DNA of 64,000 nucleotides from Lachnospiraceae bacterium (GTDB taxonomy: Bacteria; Bacillota; Clostridia; Lachnospirales; Lachnospiraceae): positions 1 through 64,000 of the forward strand of contig JAILOV010000016.1 in NCBI GenBank assembly GCA_024690605.1, given 5' to 3'. Below are positions 1 through 7,589 of this stretch, in pieces (the stretch's first letter is position 1; each line of letters opens with the position of its first letter). Position numbers and translations under genes: made by a program. The notes below the pieces were generated by a model. That model saw nothing but the letters and a program-made list of their open reading frames with translations. It was not told the DNA's origin and did no database searches.

Positions 1-1
1 G

Positions 2-109
2 AAAGAACACGTTGTGAACTGTACTTTAGAATGGAATCCGGGAAACCATTTCAGAGATCCCGATATCAGGACCGCTAAGGCATTTGTCTGGGGATTAGAT
101 CAGCAGTAA
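2..109 (+). CDS. 3' end of an unrecognised protein (cut by window edge)
   Basis: An open frame runs from the left edge for 35 codons and ends at TAA 107-109. The visible residues include WNPGNHF and RTAKAFVWGLDQQ. The codons read as normal protein and the next gene start follows about 80 bases later with its own strong ribosome site (GGAGGCGAGGA), so this is probably the C-terminus of the first gene of a small pair. I do not recognise the family. The start and most of the protein lie outside the window. Confidence 0.5.
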   Translation, partial: KEHVVNCTLEWNPGNHFRDPDIRTAKAFVWGLDQQ

Positions 110-191
110 TGATCATCTCAGAGGGAGGTACTTTCCCAGAATTGCGTGTTTTAGATCCTGTCAGTTTTATATTGGAGATAGGAGGCGAGGA

Positions 192-300
192 ATGATGGAA
201 ACTGCAACCACAACAAGTACAGTAGAAATCATAAATAGAGGGGTCGAAGTTTTATTGAAACAGATGGGAGCTTTGGAAACAGAGCGCTTCATATGGTCCG
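192..300 (+). pseudogene. N-terminal remnant of an antitoxin-like small protein
   Basis: A good ribosome site precedes ATG 192. The first 34 residues (METATTTSTVEII.., [18 protein letters not shown]) resemble the start of small antitoxin-like proteins in which a threonine-rich N-terminus is followed by a helical segment ending in ERFI. That resemblance is from memory. After ERFI the frame turns into a Gly/Ser/Arg-rich stretch unlike any protein, although it stays open to 518. Another frame of 300-408 reads as a plausible foreign C-terminus ([10 protein letters not shown], ending RDL and TAA at 406-408). The gene seems cut near base 295-300 and joined to another fragment. Bases 409-450 hold nothing recognisable. 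Confidence 0.4.
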
Positions 301-450
301 GTGGGTCTGGAGGGGCTTACCACCTACCGTTACCGCATTCAGGGAGCGGGACAGTGCGTCGGAGACTACGCGGAGGGCAGAAAAACGTTCCATTTCCGGG
401 ATCTGTAATAAATCCGCGGGCAATGCACCGGTACAGGAGAGCTGTAGAAA

Positions 451-481
451 ACGAGCAGGGCATTTCGCCCTGCTCGTTTTT
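451..481. terminator. Bidirectional intrinsic terminator
   Basis: A perfect 11-bp stem (451-461 with 467-477) surrounds the loop ATTTC. It is followed by a T run on the plus strand and preceded by an A run (448-451) that serves the minus strand. It lies 38 bases past the desulfurase stop codon, so it probably ends the minus-strand sulfur operon as well as the plus-strand remnants on the left. Confidence 0.85.
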
Positions 482-518
482 GGAATGCATTCTCCCCGGG
501 TTTGTTTCGAAAATCTGA

Positions 519-2009
519 TCAGACAAGTCCCCGCAATGCCTTTACCAGCCGGTCGATGTCCTCCGGTGAATTGTAGACAGCCAGAGTGGGCCGCACAACG
601 CTTTCCAGACCGAAACGCCGAAGCACCGGCTGGGCACAGTGATGTCCCGTGCGCACGGCGATCCCGTAGCGGTTTAAGTGTTCTCCGACAGCACCGTCCT
701 CGTAGCCGTCCAGCTTGAAGGAAAGCGCGCTGGCCTTGCCGGGAGCGGTGCCTACCAGATGAAGCCCCGGAACGGAGGAGAGTTCCTTCATGCCATAGCG
801 GACCAGCTCCTGTTCCCACTGGTGAACCGCGGGCATTCCGATCGCGGACAGATAGGAGAGTGCTTCCCCCAGACCGACGGCATCGGCGATGGAACCGGTC
901 CCTGCTTCGAATTTGTTGGGGGCCGGATTGTAGATGGTCCGCTCAAAGGTGACGTCTTTGATCATGTTGCCGCCGCCGTGATAGGGCTTTGCCTCATCTA
1001 ACAGGGCTTTTCTGCCGTACACCGCACCGATTCCCGTGGGAGCAAAGATCTTGTGTCCGGAGAACACGAAGAAATCCGCATCGATCGCGCTGACACTGAC
1101 CGGCATGTGTGCTACGCTCTGCGCTCCGTCGATCAGGATCGGAACACCGTGACGGTGAGCGATAGCGGTCAGTTCCTCCACCGGCGTGACGGTTCCCAGC
1201 ACATTGGAGACCTGTGTGACGGAAACAAACCGTGTGCGCGGCGTAAAGAGACGCTCGTATTCCGACATAAGAAGCTGTCCCGATTCGTCACAGGGAATGA
1301 CACGCAGAACGGCGCCCGTCTCCGCGGCGACCAGCTGCCAGGGAACGATGTTGGCATGATGCTCCAGAATGCTTAAGATGATCTCGTCACCGGGCGCAAG
1401 ACGAGGCTTCACAAAGGCGTTGGCCACAAGGTTGATCCCTTCGGTCGTGCCGCGCACAAAGACCACATCGTTCTTGTCCGGGGCTCCGATAAAATCGGCG
1501 ACGATCCTGCGTGCATTTTCGTAGGCATCGGTGGAGCGTGCCGCCAGCTCGTGCGCTCCCCGGTGTACATTGGAGTTTTCACGGGTGTAGAAACTGCTCA
1601 GACGGTCGATGACGGCCTGCGGTTTCTGTGTGGTCGCGCCGTTGTCGAGCCATACCAGCGGATAGCCGCTCACCTGCTCTTTAAGGATCGGGAAGTCATC
1701 GCGGATCTGTTTCAGCGTTTTTGTGCCGACCGTGATGCTTTCGTTGCTCCGTGTATGCTCCGGGCTGATCCGATCCGAAGCAGCGTAAAGATTATCCGGC
1801 GCTGCGCCGTTCTGTCCGTCCCGGACCGCCACACGGATCGTATTGCGCTCATCGGTATCCGCGAAAACGGTATCCGCGGGAAGCTTTGCCCCGACAGGTG
1901 CCGCGTCAGGGATCGCCGGTGCGGGATCCCAGAGCGCGTTGGCCATCTGCTCGAGGGTTTCGGCACTCGGCAGACCAAAGGCTTCCGGTCCGTTATCAAT
2001 CATAATCAT
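519..2009 (-). CDS. sufS: Encapsulin-associated SufS-like cysteine desulfurase (cargo)
   Basis: A class V PLP enzyme that takes sulfur from cysteine as an enzyme persulfide and releases alanine. SufS hallmarks are visible: the PLP lysine in FFVFSGHKIF and the catalytic cysteine in RTGHHCAQP near residue 458. About 100 residues precede the catalytic domain (which begins near LKQIRDDFPIL). They are rich in Pro, Ala and Asp and contain the short hydrophobic stretch ETLEQMANALWDPAP. Such an extension is known from desulfurases carried by family 2A encapsulins, where it directs loading into the shell; ordinary SufS is about 400 residues and lacks it. The gene overlaps the end of the shell gene. 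ATG 2009 is chosen; an in-frame GTG at 2018 sits only three bases from GGAGG. Last gene of the operon. Confidence 0.93.
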   Translation of the reverse strand: MIMIDNGPEAFGLPSAETLEQMANALWDPAPAIPDAAPVGAKLPADTVFADTDERNTIRVAVRDGQNGAAPDNLYAASDRISPEHTRSNESITVGTKTLKQIRDDFPILKEQVSGYPLVWLDNGATTQKPQAVIDRLSSFYTRENSNVHRGAHELAARSTDAYENARRIVADFIGAPDKNDVVFVRGTTEGINLVANAFVKPRLAPGDEIILSILEHHANIVPWQLVAAETGAVLRVIPCDESGQLLMSEYERLFTPRTRFVSVTQVSNVLGTVTPVEELTAIAHRHGVPILIDGAQSVAHMPVSVSAIDADFFVFSGHKIFAPTGIGAVYGRKALLDEAKPYHGGGNMIKDVTFERTIYNPAPNKFEAGTGSIADAVGLGEALSYLSAIGMPAVHQWEQELVRYGMKELSSVPGLHLVGTAPGKASALSFKLDGYEDGAVGEHLNRYGIAVRTGHHCAQPVLRRFGLESVVRPTLAVYNSPEDIDRLVKALRGLV

Positions 2010-2946
2010 AGTATTCACCTACCTCCACATCTTCCAGGCAGGCAATCGCATCATCCGCCAGGATCGCAGCCGAGCAGTAGAGTGAGAGCAGATAGGAAGC
2101 AACGCCCTTGTCATCGATGCCGCGGAAGCGGACGGAGAGACCGCGGGATTCCTCGTTCTTTAAGCCGGCCTGATAGAGACCGATCACGCCGCGCTTTGCT
2201 TCGCCGGTACGCAGCAGCAGGATATTGGTCTTGCCGCTCTTTGCCTTCGGGTTCTTCTGGCCGTCCACCAGCAGTTTGTCGGTGGGAATGATGGGGATCC
2301 CGCGCCAGAGGATAAAGGTACCGCCGGCGATATTGGCCGTCACGGGCGGTACGCCGCGACGGGTGCACTCGCGCTCGAAAGCGGCGATCGCGCGGGGATG
2401 TGCCAGGAAGAAGGAGGGCTCTTTCCACACCTTGGAAATGAGCTCGTCCAGATCGTCCGGGGTGGGCGCGCCGTTTAAGGTCTCGATTCGCTGGGAATCC
2501 GGCACGTTTTTGAGCAGACCGTAATCGTCATTGTTGATCAGCTGGCTCTCCTGACGCTCTCTCAAGGAGTCGATAGCGAGGGCGAGCTGTTCCTGCACCT
2601 GATCATAGGGGGCACTGTAGACATCCTCGATGGCGGTGCTGACGTTGATGATCGTGGAAATGGAGCTCAGGCGGTATTCTCTGGGCTCCGTCTGGTATTC
2701 CACATAGCCCTGCGGGATGATATCACTCTTTTTGGTGGACGAGCAGAGCGCGTCCAGCGGGGTGTCGCCCTCAACAACACGGTTGACGCGGTAGATACCG
2801 GCCTCCAGTCCTTTGAATTCCAGCAGCTTCGGCAGCCACTTCGGTGTGAGTGCGCCATACTGCGGCCTTGTCTTGGTGACATTGGCGAGCTGATAGGCTG
2901 CTTCGGGTCCGAGTGCGTTGATCATGTTCAGTGTTTCCTTTGCCAT
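1996..2946 (-). CDS. srpI: Family 2A encapsulin shell protein (SrpI-like)
   Basis: A 316-residue HK97-fold shell subunit. It closely follows the SrpI family: the N-terminal YQLANVTKTRPQ, then QEQLALAIDSLRERQESQL, GAPTPDDLDELISKVWKEP, FERECTRRGVPPVTANI, and the C-terminal SYLLSLYCSAAILADDAIA with the VEVGEYYDYD tail. Family 2A proteins assemble into small icosahedral nanocompartments around a cysteine desulfurase, and the desulfurase gene overlaps this one directly downstream. The length matches the family and no cyclic-nucleotide-binding insertion, as in family 2B, is present. A ribosome site (GGAAGGAG) precedes ATG 2946 by six bases. Upstream is the MoaD-MoeB-rhodanese fusion, 23 bases away, which places the compartment inside a sulfur-transfer operon. 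Confidence 0.95.
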   Translation of the reverse strand: MAKETLNMINALGPEAAYQLANVTKTRPQYGALTPKWLPKLLEFKGLEAGIYRVNRVVEGDTPLDALCSSTKKSDIIPQGYVEYQTEPREYRLSSISTIINVSTAIEDVYSAPYDQVQEQLALAIDSLRERQESQLINNDDYGLLKNVPDSQRIETLNGAPTPDDLDELISKVWKEPSFFLAHPRAIAAFERECTRRGVPPVTANIAGGTFILWRGIPIIPTDKLLVDGQKNPKAKSGKTNILLLRTGEAKRGVIGLYQAGLKNEESRGLSVRFRGIDDKGVASYLLSLYCSAAILADDAIACLEDVEVGEYYDYD

Positions 2947-2969
2947 TTGTTACTCCTTCCTTTTCCTTG

Positions 2970-4430
2970 TTATAACCATGCTCCCTCATTGGGGAAGATG
3001 ATCTGTGCTGCCGCATCAAAACCGCCCTTCAGCGTGAACATGGGACCGGTATAGCCGGCCTCCCGCAGAGTCCGAATGGCGAGAATGCTCCGTTTGCCCT
3101 CCTTGCACACAAAGACCGTGTCGATCCCGGGATCCAGCTCCTTCTGTCTGCGCGCGAGCTGACCGATAGGAATGATCAGTGTCCCGGGGAACTTGTGGAT
3201 CGCCCGTTCATGCGGTTCCCGGACGTCTACGATCGTGATGGCCTCGTTATTCCCCAACCGTCTGGCCAGTTCCTCGGGATCGATCCCTTCGATGGGTTCT
3301 TCGTCCGGATCTTCGCGCAGACCGCAGAAATCCTCGTAATCCATATCCTGTACCGTGCGGATCGAAGGGTTTGCGCCGCAGACCGGACATCCGCTGTCCC
3401 TGACCGTGTGCACCAGATGGTAGCGCAGGTTCCAGGTATCAAAGGCAAGCATTCTGCCGATCAGCGGTTCTCCGCTTCCGGAAAGGAGCTTTATGACCTC
3501 GGCGGCCATCATGGCGCCCAGGATCCCCGGAAGAGCGTTCATCACGCCGGAAGCCGAACAGGTCGGAACAATGCCGGCCGGGGGCGGAGAGGGATACAGA
3601 CAGCGAAGGCACGGGGAATCGCCGTAACCGAGAATGGTCACGAAGCCCTCCATCTGAAACATCGCTCCGAAGACCTCCGGTTTTCTCTGCAGGATGCAGG
3701 CGTCATTGATCAGGTAGCGGGAGACGAAGCTGTCGGTGGCATCCACCACGATGTCGTAGTCCCCGAGGACTTCCTCTACATTGTCGGCGGTGAGCTTCTC
3801 CTGATGGATCACCGTATTCACCAGAGGATTGAGTTTTTTGATCCGGTCCTTTGCGGAGGAGACTCTGGGACGATCCACATCCCGGGTGCTGTGAATGGTC
3901 TGTGTCTGAAGGCTTTCCAGGCTGACGCTCTCCGCATCGGCAAGTCCGATGGTGCCGACTCCGGCGGCGGCCAGATGCTGTGCCACGACGCCGCCCAGCG
4001 CGCCGATGCCGGCGATGAACACGCGCCCGGCCATGATACGCTTCTGGCCTTTGATGCTCAATTCCTTAAGCTGCAGATGATTGCTGTAGCGCCGGATCTC
4101 CTTTTCCTCGATGGTCACCGCCTTCATCCGGTCCGTGGAGATGACACTCTCGCAGGCGCCTCCCGCAATGGCGGGGATCAGGTAGATCTCGTCGCCCTCT
4201 TTCAGTGCGGTCTTTACTCCCTTCAGGGAGCGGATATCCCGGTCGCCCACGTAGACACTGACAAAGGTTCTGAGATCGCCGTTTTCGTCATAGAGCCCTC
4301 TGGCTGCCTCCGGATATTCATCGGTGAGCGCCTGCAGCGCATCCCCGACGGTATCCGCCTGCAGCCTGACCTCCGGAGTCCGGTTCGTAAAGGTTCTTAA
4401 GGATGCTGCGATGATGACTGTGATGTTCAT
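2970..4430 (-). CDS. MoaD/ThiS-like - MoeB-like E1 - rhodanese fusion protein
   Basis: Three sulfur-transfer modules in one 486-residue chain. Residues 1-92 form a ubiquitin-like MoaD/ThiS domain whose diglycine (90-91, in IPAIAGGACE) is internal. Residues ~105-365 form an E1-like adenylating domain with the nucleotide loop GIGALGG (141-147), CLRC and CPVC zinc cysteines. Residues ~385-486 form a rhodanese domain with the active loop CKEGKRS (Cys442). MoeB-rhodanese proteins are known (MoeZ, MOCS3); the added N-terminal carrier domain puts carrier, activator and sulfur donor together. Because the diglycine is not terminal, the carrier part could act only after cleavage, or it may be regulatory. 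The ribosome site GAGGAG precedes ATG 4430. It lies between tusA and the shell gene. Confidence 0.88.
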   Translation of the reverse strand: MNITVIIAASLRTFTNRTPEVRLQADTVGDALQALTDEYPEAARGLYDENGDLRTFVSVYVGDRDIRSLKGVKTALKEGDEIYLIPAIAGGACESVISTDRMKAVTIEEKEIRRYSNHLQLKELSIKGQKRIMAGRVFIAGIGALGGVVAQHLAAAGVGTIGLADAESVSLESLQTQTIHSTRDVDRPRVSSAKDRIKKLNPLVNTVIHQEKLTADNVEEVLGDYDIVVDATDSFVSRYLINDACILQRKPEVFGAMFQMEGFVTILGYGDSPCLRCLYPSPPPAGIVPTCSASGVMNALPGILGAMMAAEVIKLLSGSGEPLIGRMLAFDTWNLRYHLVHTVRDSGCPVCGANPSIRTVQDMDYEDFCGLREDPDEEPIEGIDPEELARRLGNNEAITIVDVREPHERAIHKFPGTLIIPIGQLARRQKELDPGIDTVFVCKEGKRSILAIRTLREAGYTGPMFTLKGGFDAAAQIIFPNEGAWL

Positions 4431-4439
4431 ACGGTCTCC

Positions 4440-4691
4440 TCAGTCGGCGCCCCGCCGGACGATGAGCTCCCAGGTGCCGTCGCCGTTATCGATCTTCTCC
4501 AGCACCTCGTGCCCCTCCTCGCCGAGACTTCGGGGAACGTTTTCCAGAGGTTCCCCCTGATTCAGATGGATCTGCAGGATCTCGCCTTCCTCCAGTTCCT
4601 CGATGGCAACCTTGGCCTTTACAAAGGTGATGGGGCAGGTGACATCGGTGATGTCGATCTTGTCTGTGATGCTGTGATCAGCAAGTGCCAT
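4440..4691 (-). CDS. tusA: TusA-family sulfur carrier protein
   Basis: An 83-residue protein with the TusA/SirA fold pattern: DITDVTCPITFVKAK near the N-terminus, an acidic LEEGEILQI strand and a C-terminal GDGTWELIVRR strand. Cys19 is the expected persulfide-carrying residue. The usual CPxP motif is CPIT here, so the second proline is missing. TusA proteins accept sulfur from a cysteine desulfurase and pass it on, which fits the desulfurase three genes downstream. The ribosome site GAGGT precedes ATG 4691. The next gene starts 9 bases after the stop, indicating co-transcription. The partner it feeds is inference. Confidence 0.85.
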   Translation of the reverse strand: MALADHSITDKIDITDVTCPITFVKAKVAIEELEEGEILQIHLNQGEPLENVPRSLGEEGHEVLEKIDNGDGTWELIVRRGAD

Positions 4692-4744
4692 AGGGATACC
4701 TCGTTTCTTTTGTCTTCCGGGCGTTGCGAAGGCGCTCCGGAGAG

Positions 4745-5182
4745 TTACTGTTTTTCCGCGGTCTCGTCGAGAACCGTCAGATCCTCCTTTTCCGATTCGC
4801 CGTTTTCCACATGAAAGGAATTCAGAACCGGATGATCCTCCTCCATGAGAGAGAGGATCAGGTAGCTCGCGGTCCGGTCATAAGCCAGACGCTTATCCTC
4901 CTCGGAGGGTCGGCTCGGAGATTCCGGATGGGAATGCCAGTTTCCCAGCGGCTTCCAGCCGTTTTGCCGCATGTCCTTTACCGCCAGAAGCTGCTCCTTC
5001 GGATCCAGTGTGAAATGCTCGTTCGATGCATCCGTGTTGGTCAGAAGGTAGACGAAACGGATCTCTCTGGTCCCGTCTTCGCGGTCGATGCCGGCGATCA
5101 GTCCGCAGGCTTCATTGGGACGCTCCTTCAGAGAGTGTGCGAGTATTTTTTCGTAGTCATTTTTTCTGATCGTGATCCGCAT
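4745..5182 (-). CDS. hcyD: JAMM/MPN+ metalloprotease (Mec/HcyD-like)
   Basis: A 145-residue zinc-dependent JAMM peptidase. Glu24 lies in NEACGL, and the metal motif H-x-H-P-x6-S-x2-D is complete (His83, His85, Ser93, Asp96 in NWHSHPESPSRPSEED). Bacterial members next to ubiquitin-like sulfur carriers (Mec+, HcyD) remove the residues that cap the carrier diglycine and release the amino-acid product from the carrier. The carrier gene two genes upstream encodes a capped diglycine, which supports the same role. The gene lies 27 bases after the E1-like gene; a 53-base gap separates it from tusA. The ribosome site is weak (AGAGAAA). The symbol follows the Wolinella succinogenes pathway and is inferred from context. 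Confidence 0.88.
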   Translation of the reverse strand: MRITIRKNDYEKILAHSLKERPNEACGLIAGIDREDGTREIRFVYLLTNTDASNEHFTLDPKEQLLAVKDMRQNGWKPLGNWHSHPESPSRPSEEDKRLAYDRTASYLILSLMEEDHPVLNSFHVENGESEKEDLTVLDETAEKQ

Positions 5183-5209
5183 GTTTTCTCTGCCTTTGTG
5201 AACGCTGAC

Positions 5210-6022
5210 TCAGTGCTTCAGGTCGCACACAGCCTGCTCGTAGTCGATGAGCTGCGTGATCGAGGGATGCTCGCCGCAGACCGCACATTTTTTATCGCGT
5301 TTCGGAAGCTTGACTCTATGAAAATCATTGTGCAGGGCATCATAGGTGAGGAGTGCTCCCGTGAGCAGCTCTCCCGTGCCGACGATGAACTTGACCGCTT
5401 CCAGTGCCTGAAGGCAGCCGATCACACCGGCCATGGCTCCGATCACGCCGGCCTGTTTGCAGGTGGGTACGGCGTCCTTTGGCGGGGGCTCCTTGAACAC
5501 ACAGCGATAGCACGGGAGATCCTGTTCCGGGAGCCAGGTCATGAGCTGGCCGCGGAAACGGATGATCCCGGCGTGACAGAAGGGCTTTTTGGCCATGACA
5601 CAGGCATCGTTGATCAGGAATTTTGCCGGGAAATTGTCCGTGCCGTCGAGGATGAAGTCATAGTCCTTAATGAGATCCGCGATATTCTCGGATGTGACGA
5701 AGGTGTGATAGGTGTTCACCTTTACGTCGGGATTGATGTCGTTCATGGTCTCTCTTGCGGATTCCACCTTGGGCTTTCCAAGGTCTGCTGTCGCATGGAT
5801 GACCTGCCGCTGTAAATTGGAAAGATCCACCGCATCCGCGTCCGCGATCCCGATGGTGCCTACGCCTGCCGCCGCGAGATACAGTGCGGCGGGAGCTCCC
5901 AGACCGCCTGCTCCGATGATCAGAACTCTGGCGTTGCAGAGCTTTTTCTGTCCCTTTGCGCCGACCTCCTTAAGAATGATATGACGCGAATACCGTTCCA
6001 GCTGTTCGTTGGTAAATGCCAT
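5210..6022 (-). CDS. hcyF: ThiF/MoeB-family carrier-activating enzyme (HcyF-like)
   Basis: A 270-residue E1-like enzyme with an N-terminal ERYSRHIILKEVG segment, the ATP loop GAGGLG (37-42), the NLQRQVIHATAD motif, and zinc-binding CYRC and CAVC pairs. Such enzymes adenylate the C-terminal glycine of a small ubiquitin-like protein so that sulfide or a persulfide can turn it into a thiocarboxylate. Unlike the paralogue at 2970-4430 it carries no rhodanese or carrier domain. Its start codon shares one base with the stop of the carrier gene (TAATG), so the two are translationally coupled and this is the likely partner enzyme. Family length is normal. Confidence 0.9.
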   Translation of the reverse strand: MAFTNEQLERYSRHIILKEVGAKGQKKLCNARVLIIGAGGLGAPAALYLAAAGVGTIGIADADAVDLSNLQRQVIHATADLGKPKVESARETMNDINPDVKVNTYHTFVTSENIADLIKDYDFILDGTDNFPAKFLINDACVMAKKPFCHAGIIRFRGQLMTWLPEQDLPCYRCVFKEPPPKDAVPTCKQAGVIGAMAGVIGCLQALEAVKFIVGTGELLTGALLTYDALHNDFHRVKLPKRDKKCAVCGEHPSITQLIDYEQAVCDLKH

Positions 6023-6231
6023 TATGCGCGTCCTCCACCCATGAAATAGAGAAATTCCACGGTATCCCCGTCGGAAAGCTGCTGTGATCCGAAGGCTTCC
6101 CGGTCCGCGAATTCTTCGTTGACCGAGACGGTCACATACTCCGGTGTTTCCACCTTTTCCGCCTCGATAAGCTCGGCGATCGTGATCCCGTCCCTGACTT
6201 CTTTGGTTTCTCCGGCTACTGTGATCTTCAT
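6022..6231 (-). CDS. hcyS: Ubiquitin-like sulfur carrier protein (ThiS/HcyS-like)
   Basis: A 69-residue ThiS/MoaD-type carrier with a KITVAGETKEVRDG start, the VSVNEEFADREAF segment typical of ThiS and the C-terminal strand DTVEFLYFMGGG. The usual terminal diglycine is followed by two extra residues, Arg68-Ala69. In the Wolinella succinogenes methionine pathway the carrier is made with a C-terminal alanine that the metalloprotease HcyD removes; the cap here suggests the same activation step. The start overlaps the metY stop (ATGA) and the stop overlaps the next start (TAATG), so all three genes are tightly coupled. Confidence 0.88.
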   Translation of the reverse strand: MKITVAGETKEVRDGITIAELIEAEKVETPEYVTVSVNEEFADREAFGSQQLSDGDTVEFLYFMGGGRA

Positions 6232-7481
6232 GCTTTTTCTCCTTCTGTCCGATGTGCTGTTGACTGGATCGCTTCCGTAAAATCTTCGATCAGATCGGCC
6301 GCATCTTCGATCCCCACACTGATGCGGATCATGTCATCAAAAACGCCGGCGATCTGTTTCTGCTTCTCGCTGCTGCGGATGTAGAGCGTGGAGGCCGGGT
6401 GGATGACCAGCGTTCTGGTGTCGCCCAGTGAGGTGGCCCGCACCGCGTAGCGAAGGCGGTCGATCACCGTATAGGCGCGTTCTCTGGAGCCCACGCGGAC
6501 GGTCAGGATACCGCCGCCCATGCCGCCCAGCTGCTGCATGGCCAAAGCGTGTCCGGGACTGTCCGGAAGGGAAGGGTGGTTCACGATCACCCCCGGGATC
6601 TGCGACAGCTCGCGCGCCAGTTCTTCGGCATTGCTGCAGATCTGTTTCATACGAAGCCCCAGCGTTTCCAGTCCGATCACATTTAAGAATGCCGTCATGG
6701 GAGCCATGCAGCCGCCCATATTTTCCCAGATATCGGTGCGAAGCCTTATGGTGTACGCAAACTTTCCGAAGGAACGGTAACCGTTCAGAGCGGTGAACCG
6801 GTCAAAATCCCAGGGAAAACGCGCACTGTCGATGATGACGCCGCCGATGGAGTTGCCGCTCCCGTTGATGTATTTGGTTGTCGAATGTACAACGACATCC
6901 GCCCCCAGACGGATCGGGTTGATCAGATAAGGCGTCGCCGTCGTGCTGTCCACGATCAGCACCAGACCGTGGGTGTGTGCCAGCTCCGCGACCGCCCGGA
7001 TGTCCAGGATCTCCAGAGAAGGGTTGCTGATCACCTCTCCGTAGATCACGCGGGTCCGCTCGCTGATCAGAGGCTCGATCTCCTCCGGCGTCATGTGTTC
7101 GACATAGCGTGTCACGATGTCAAACTTCGTAAGATCCTCGAACAGATCGATGGTCCCGCCGTAGAGGCCGCCGCTCGCGATGATCTCATCTCCCGCACAG
7201 AGCATGTTCAGAAGAGACAGCGTGACGGCAAACATTCCCGATGAGCAGGCGATGGCGGCGTTCCCGCCCTCCATTTCGTTGATCCGCTGCTCAAATGCGG
7301 CCACTGTGGGGTTGGCCACCCGAGAATAGGCAAAGCCGGCTGCCTTGTGGTGAAAGACCTCGTCCTGCTCCTTTGCCGAGTCGTACTGAAAGGCGCTTAC
7401 CTGCGAGATCTGCGGAAGCGTCGCTCCGTCCGCGTATTTTCTGACCGCTTTGCCATGCAGCAGTTTTGTGTTAAATTCCAT
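6228..7481 (-). CDS. metY: O-acetylhomoserine sulfhydrylase (MetY-like)
   Basis: A PLP enzyme of the Cys/Met metabolism family, about 417 residues, that makes homocysteine from O-acetylhomoserine and a sulfur donor. Visible marks are KLLHGKAVRKYADGATLPQI at the start, YSRVANPTV, the VDSTTATPYLINPIRLGADVVVHS segment and the PLP lysine in STTKYINGSGN. The gene is first in an operon with a carrier, E1 and JAMM protease, so its donor is probably the carrier thiocarboxylate rather than free sulfide. ATG 7481 (MEFNTK) is chosen: an in-frame ATG at 7517 would lie within the -10 region of the operon promoter. A purine-rich stretch lies upstream of 7481. Confidence 0.92.
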   Translation of the reverse strand: MEFNTKLLHGKAVRKYADGATLPQISQVSAFQYDSAKEQDEVFHHKAAGFAYSRVANPTVAAFEQRINEMEGGNAAIACSSGMFAVTLSLLNMLCAGDEIIASGGLYGGTIDLFEDLTKFDIVTRYVEHMTPEEIEPLISERTRVIYGEVISNPSLEILDIRAVAELAHTHGLVLIVDSTTATPYLINPIRLGADVVVHSTTKYINGSGNSIGGVIIDSARFPWDFDRFTALNGYRSFGKFAYTIRLRTDIWENMGGCMAPMTAFLNVIGLETLGLRMKQICSNAEELARELSQIPGVIVNHPSLPDSPGHALAMQQLGGMGGGILTVRVGSRERAYTVIDRLRYAVRATSLGDTRTLVIHPASTLYIRSSEKQKQIAGVFDDMIRISVGIEDAADLIEDFTEAIQSTAHRTEGEKA

Positions 7482-7517
7482 ATTTTCCCGTCTTTCCGCA
7501 ATCGATCGAACATGCAA

Positions 7518-7546
7518 ACATTAACACGACCAAACTACTATGTCAA
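7518..7546 (-). promoter_or_regulatory. Promoter of the metY-encapsulin operon
   Basis: On the minus strand TTGACA (7546-7541) and TAATGT (7523-7518) are separated by 17 bases. Transcription should begin near 7511, about 30 bases before the metY start. No other promoter this good is seen before 519, so it probably drives all eight genes. Confidence 0.75.
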
Positions 7547-7551
7547 TAGGT
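7529..7551. promoter_or_regulatory. Candidate Rrf2 operator overlapping the metY promoter
   Basis: A 23-base imperfect dyad with outer ACC/GGT arms covers the -35 box of the metY promoter. Six of eleven arm positions are symmetric. The divergently encoded Rrf2 protein is the natural candidate to bind here. Weak symmetry makes this tentative. Confidence 0.3.
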
Positions 7552-7589
7552 GGATGACCGGACACAACGGCATAGGCCTCCATTCCCTC

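Noticed and set aside
7482..7517. Longer MetY start (MHVRSIAERREN..)
   Set aside because: The first codon would lie inside the -10 region of the operon promoter, and homologues start at the MEFNTK-like position.
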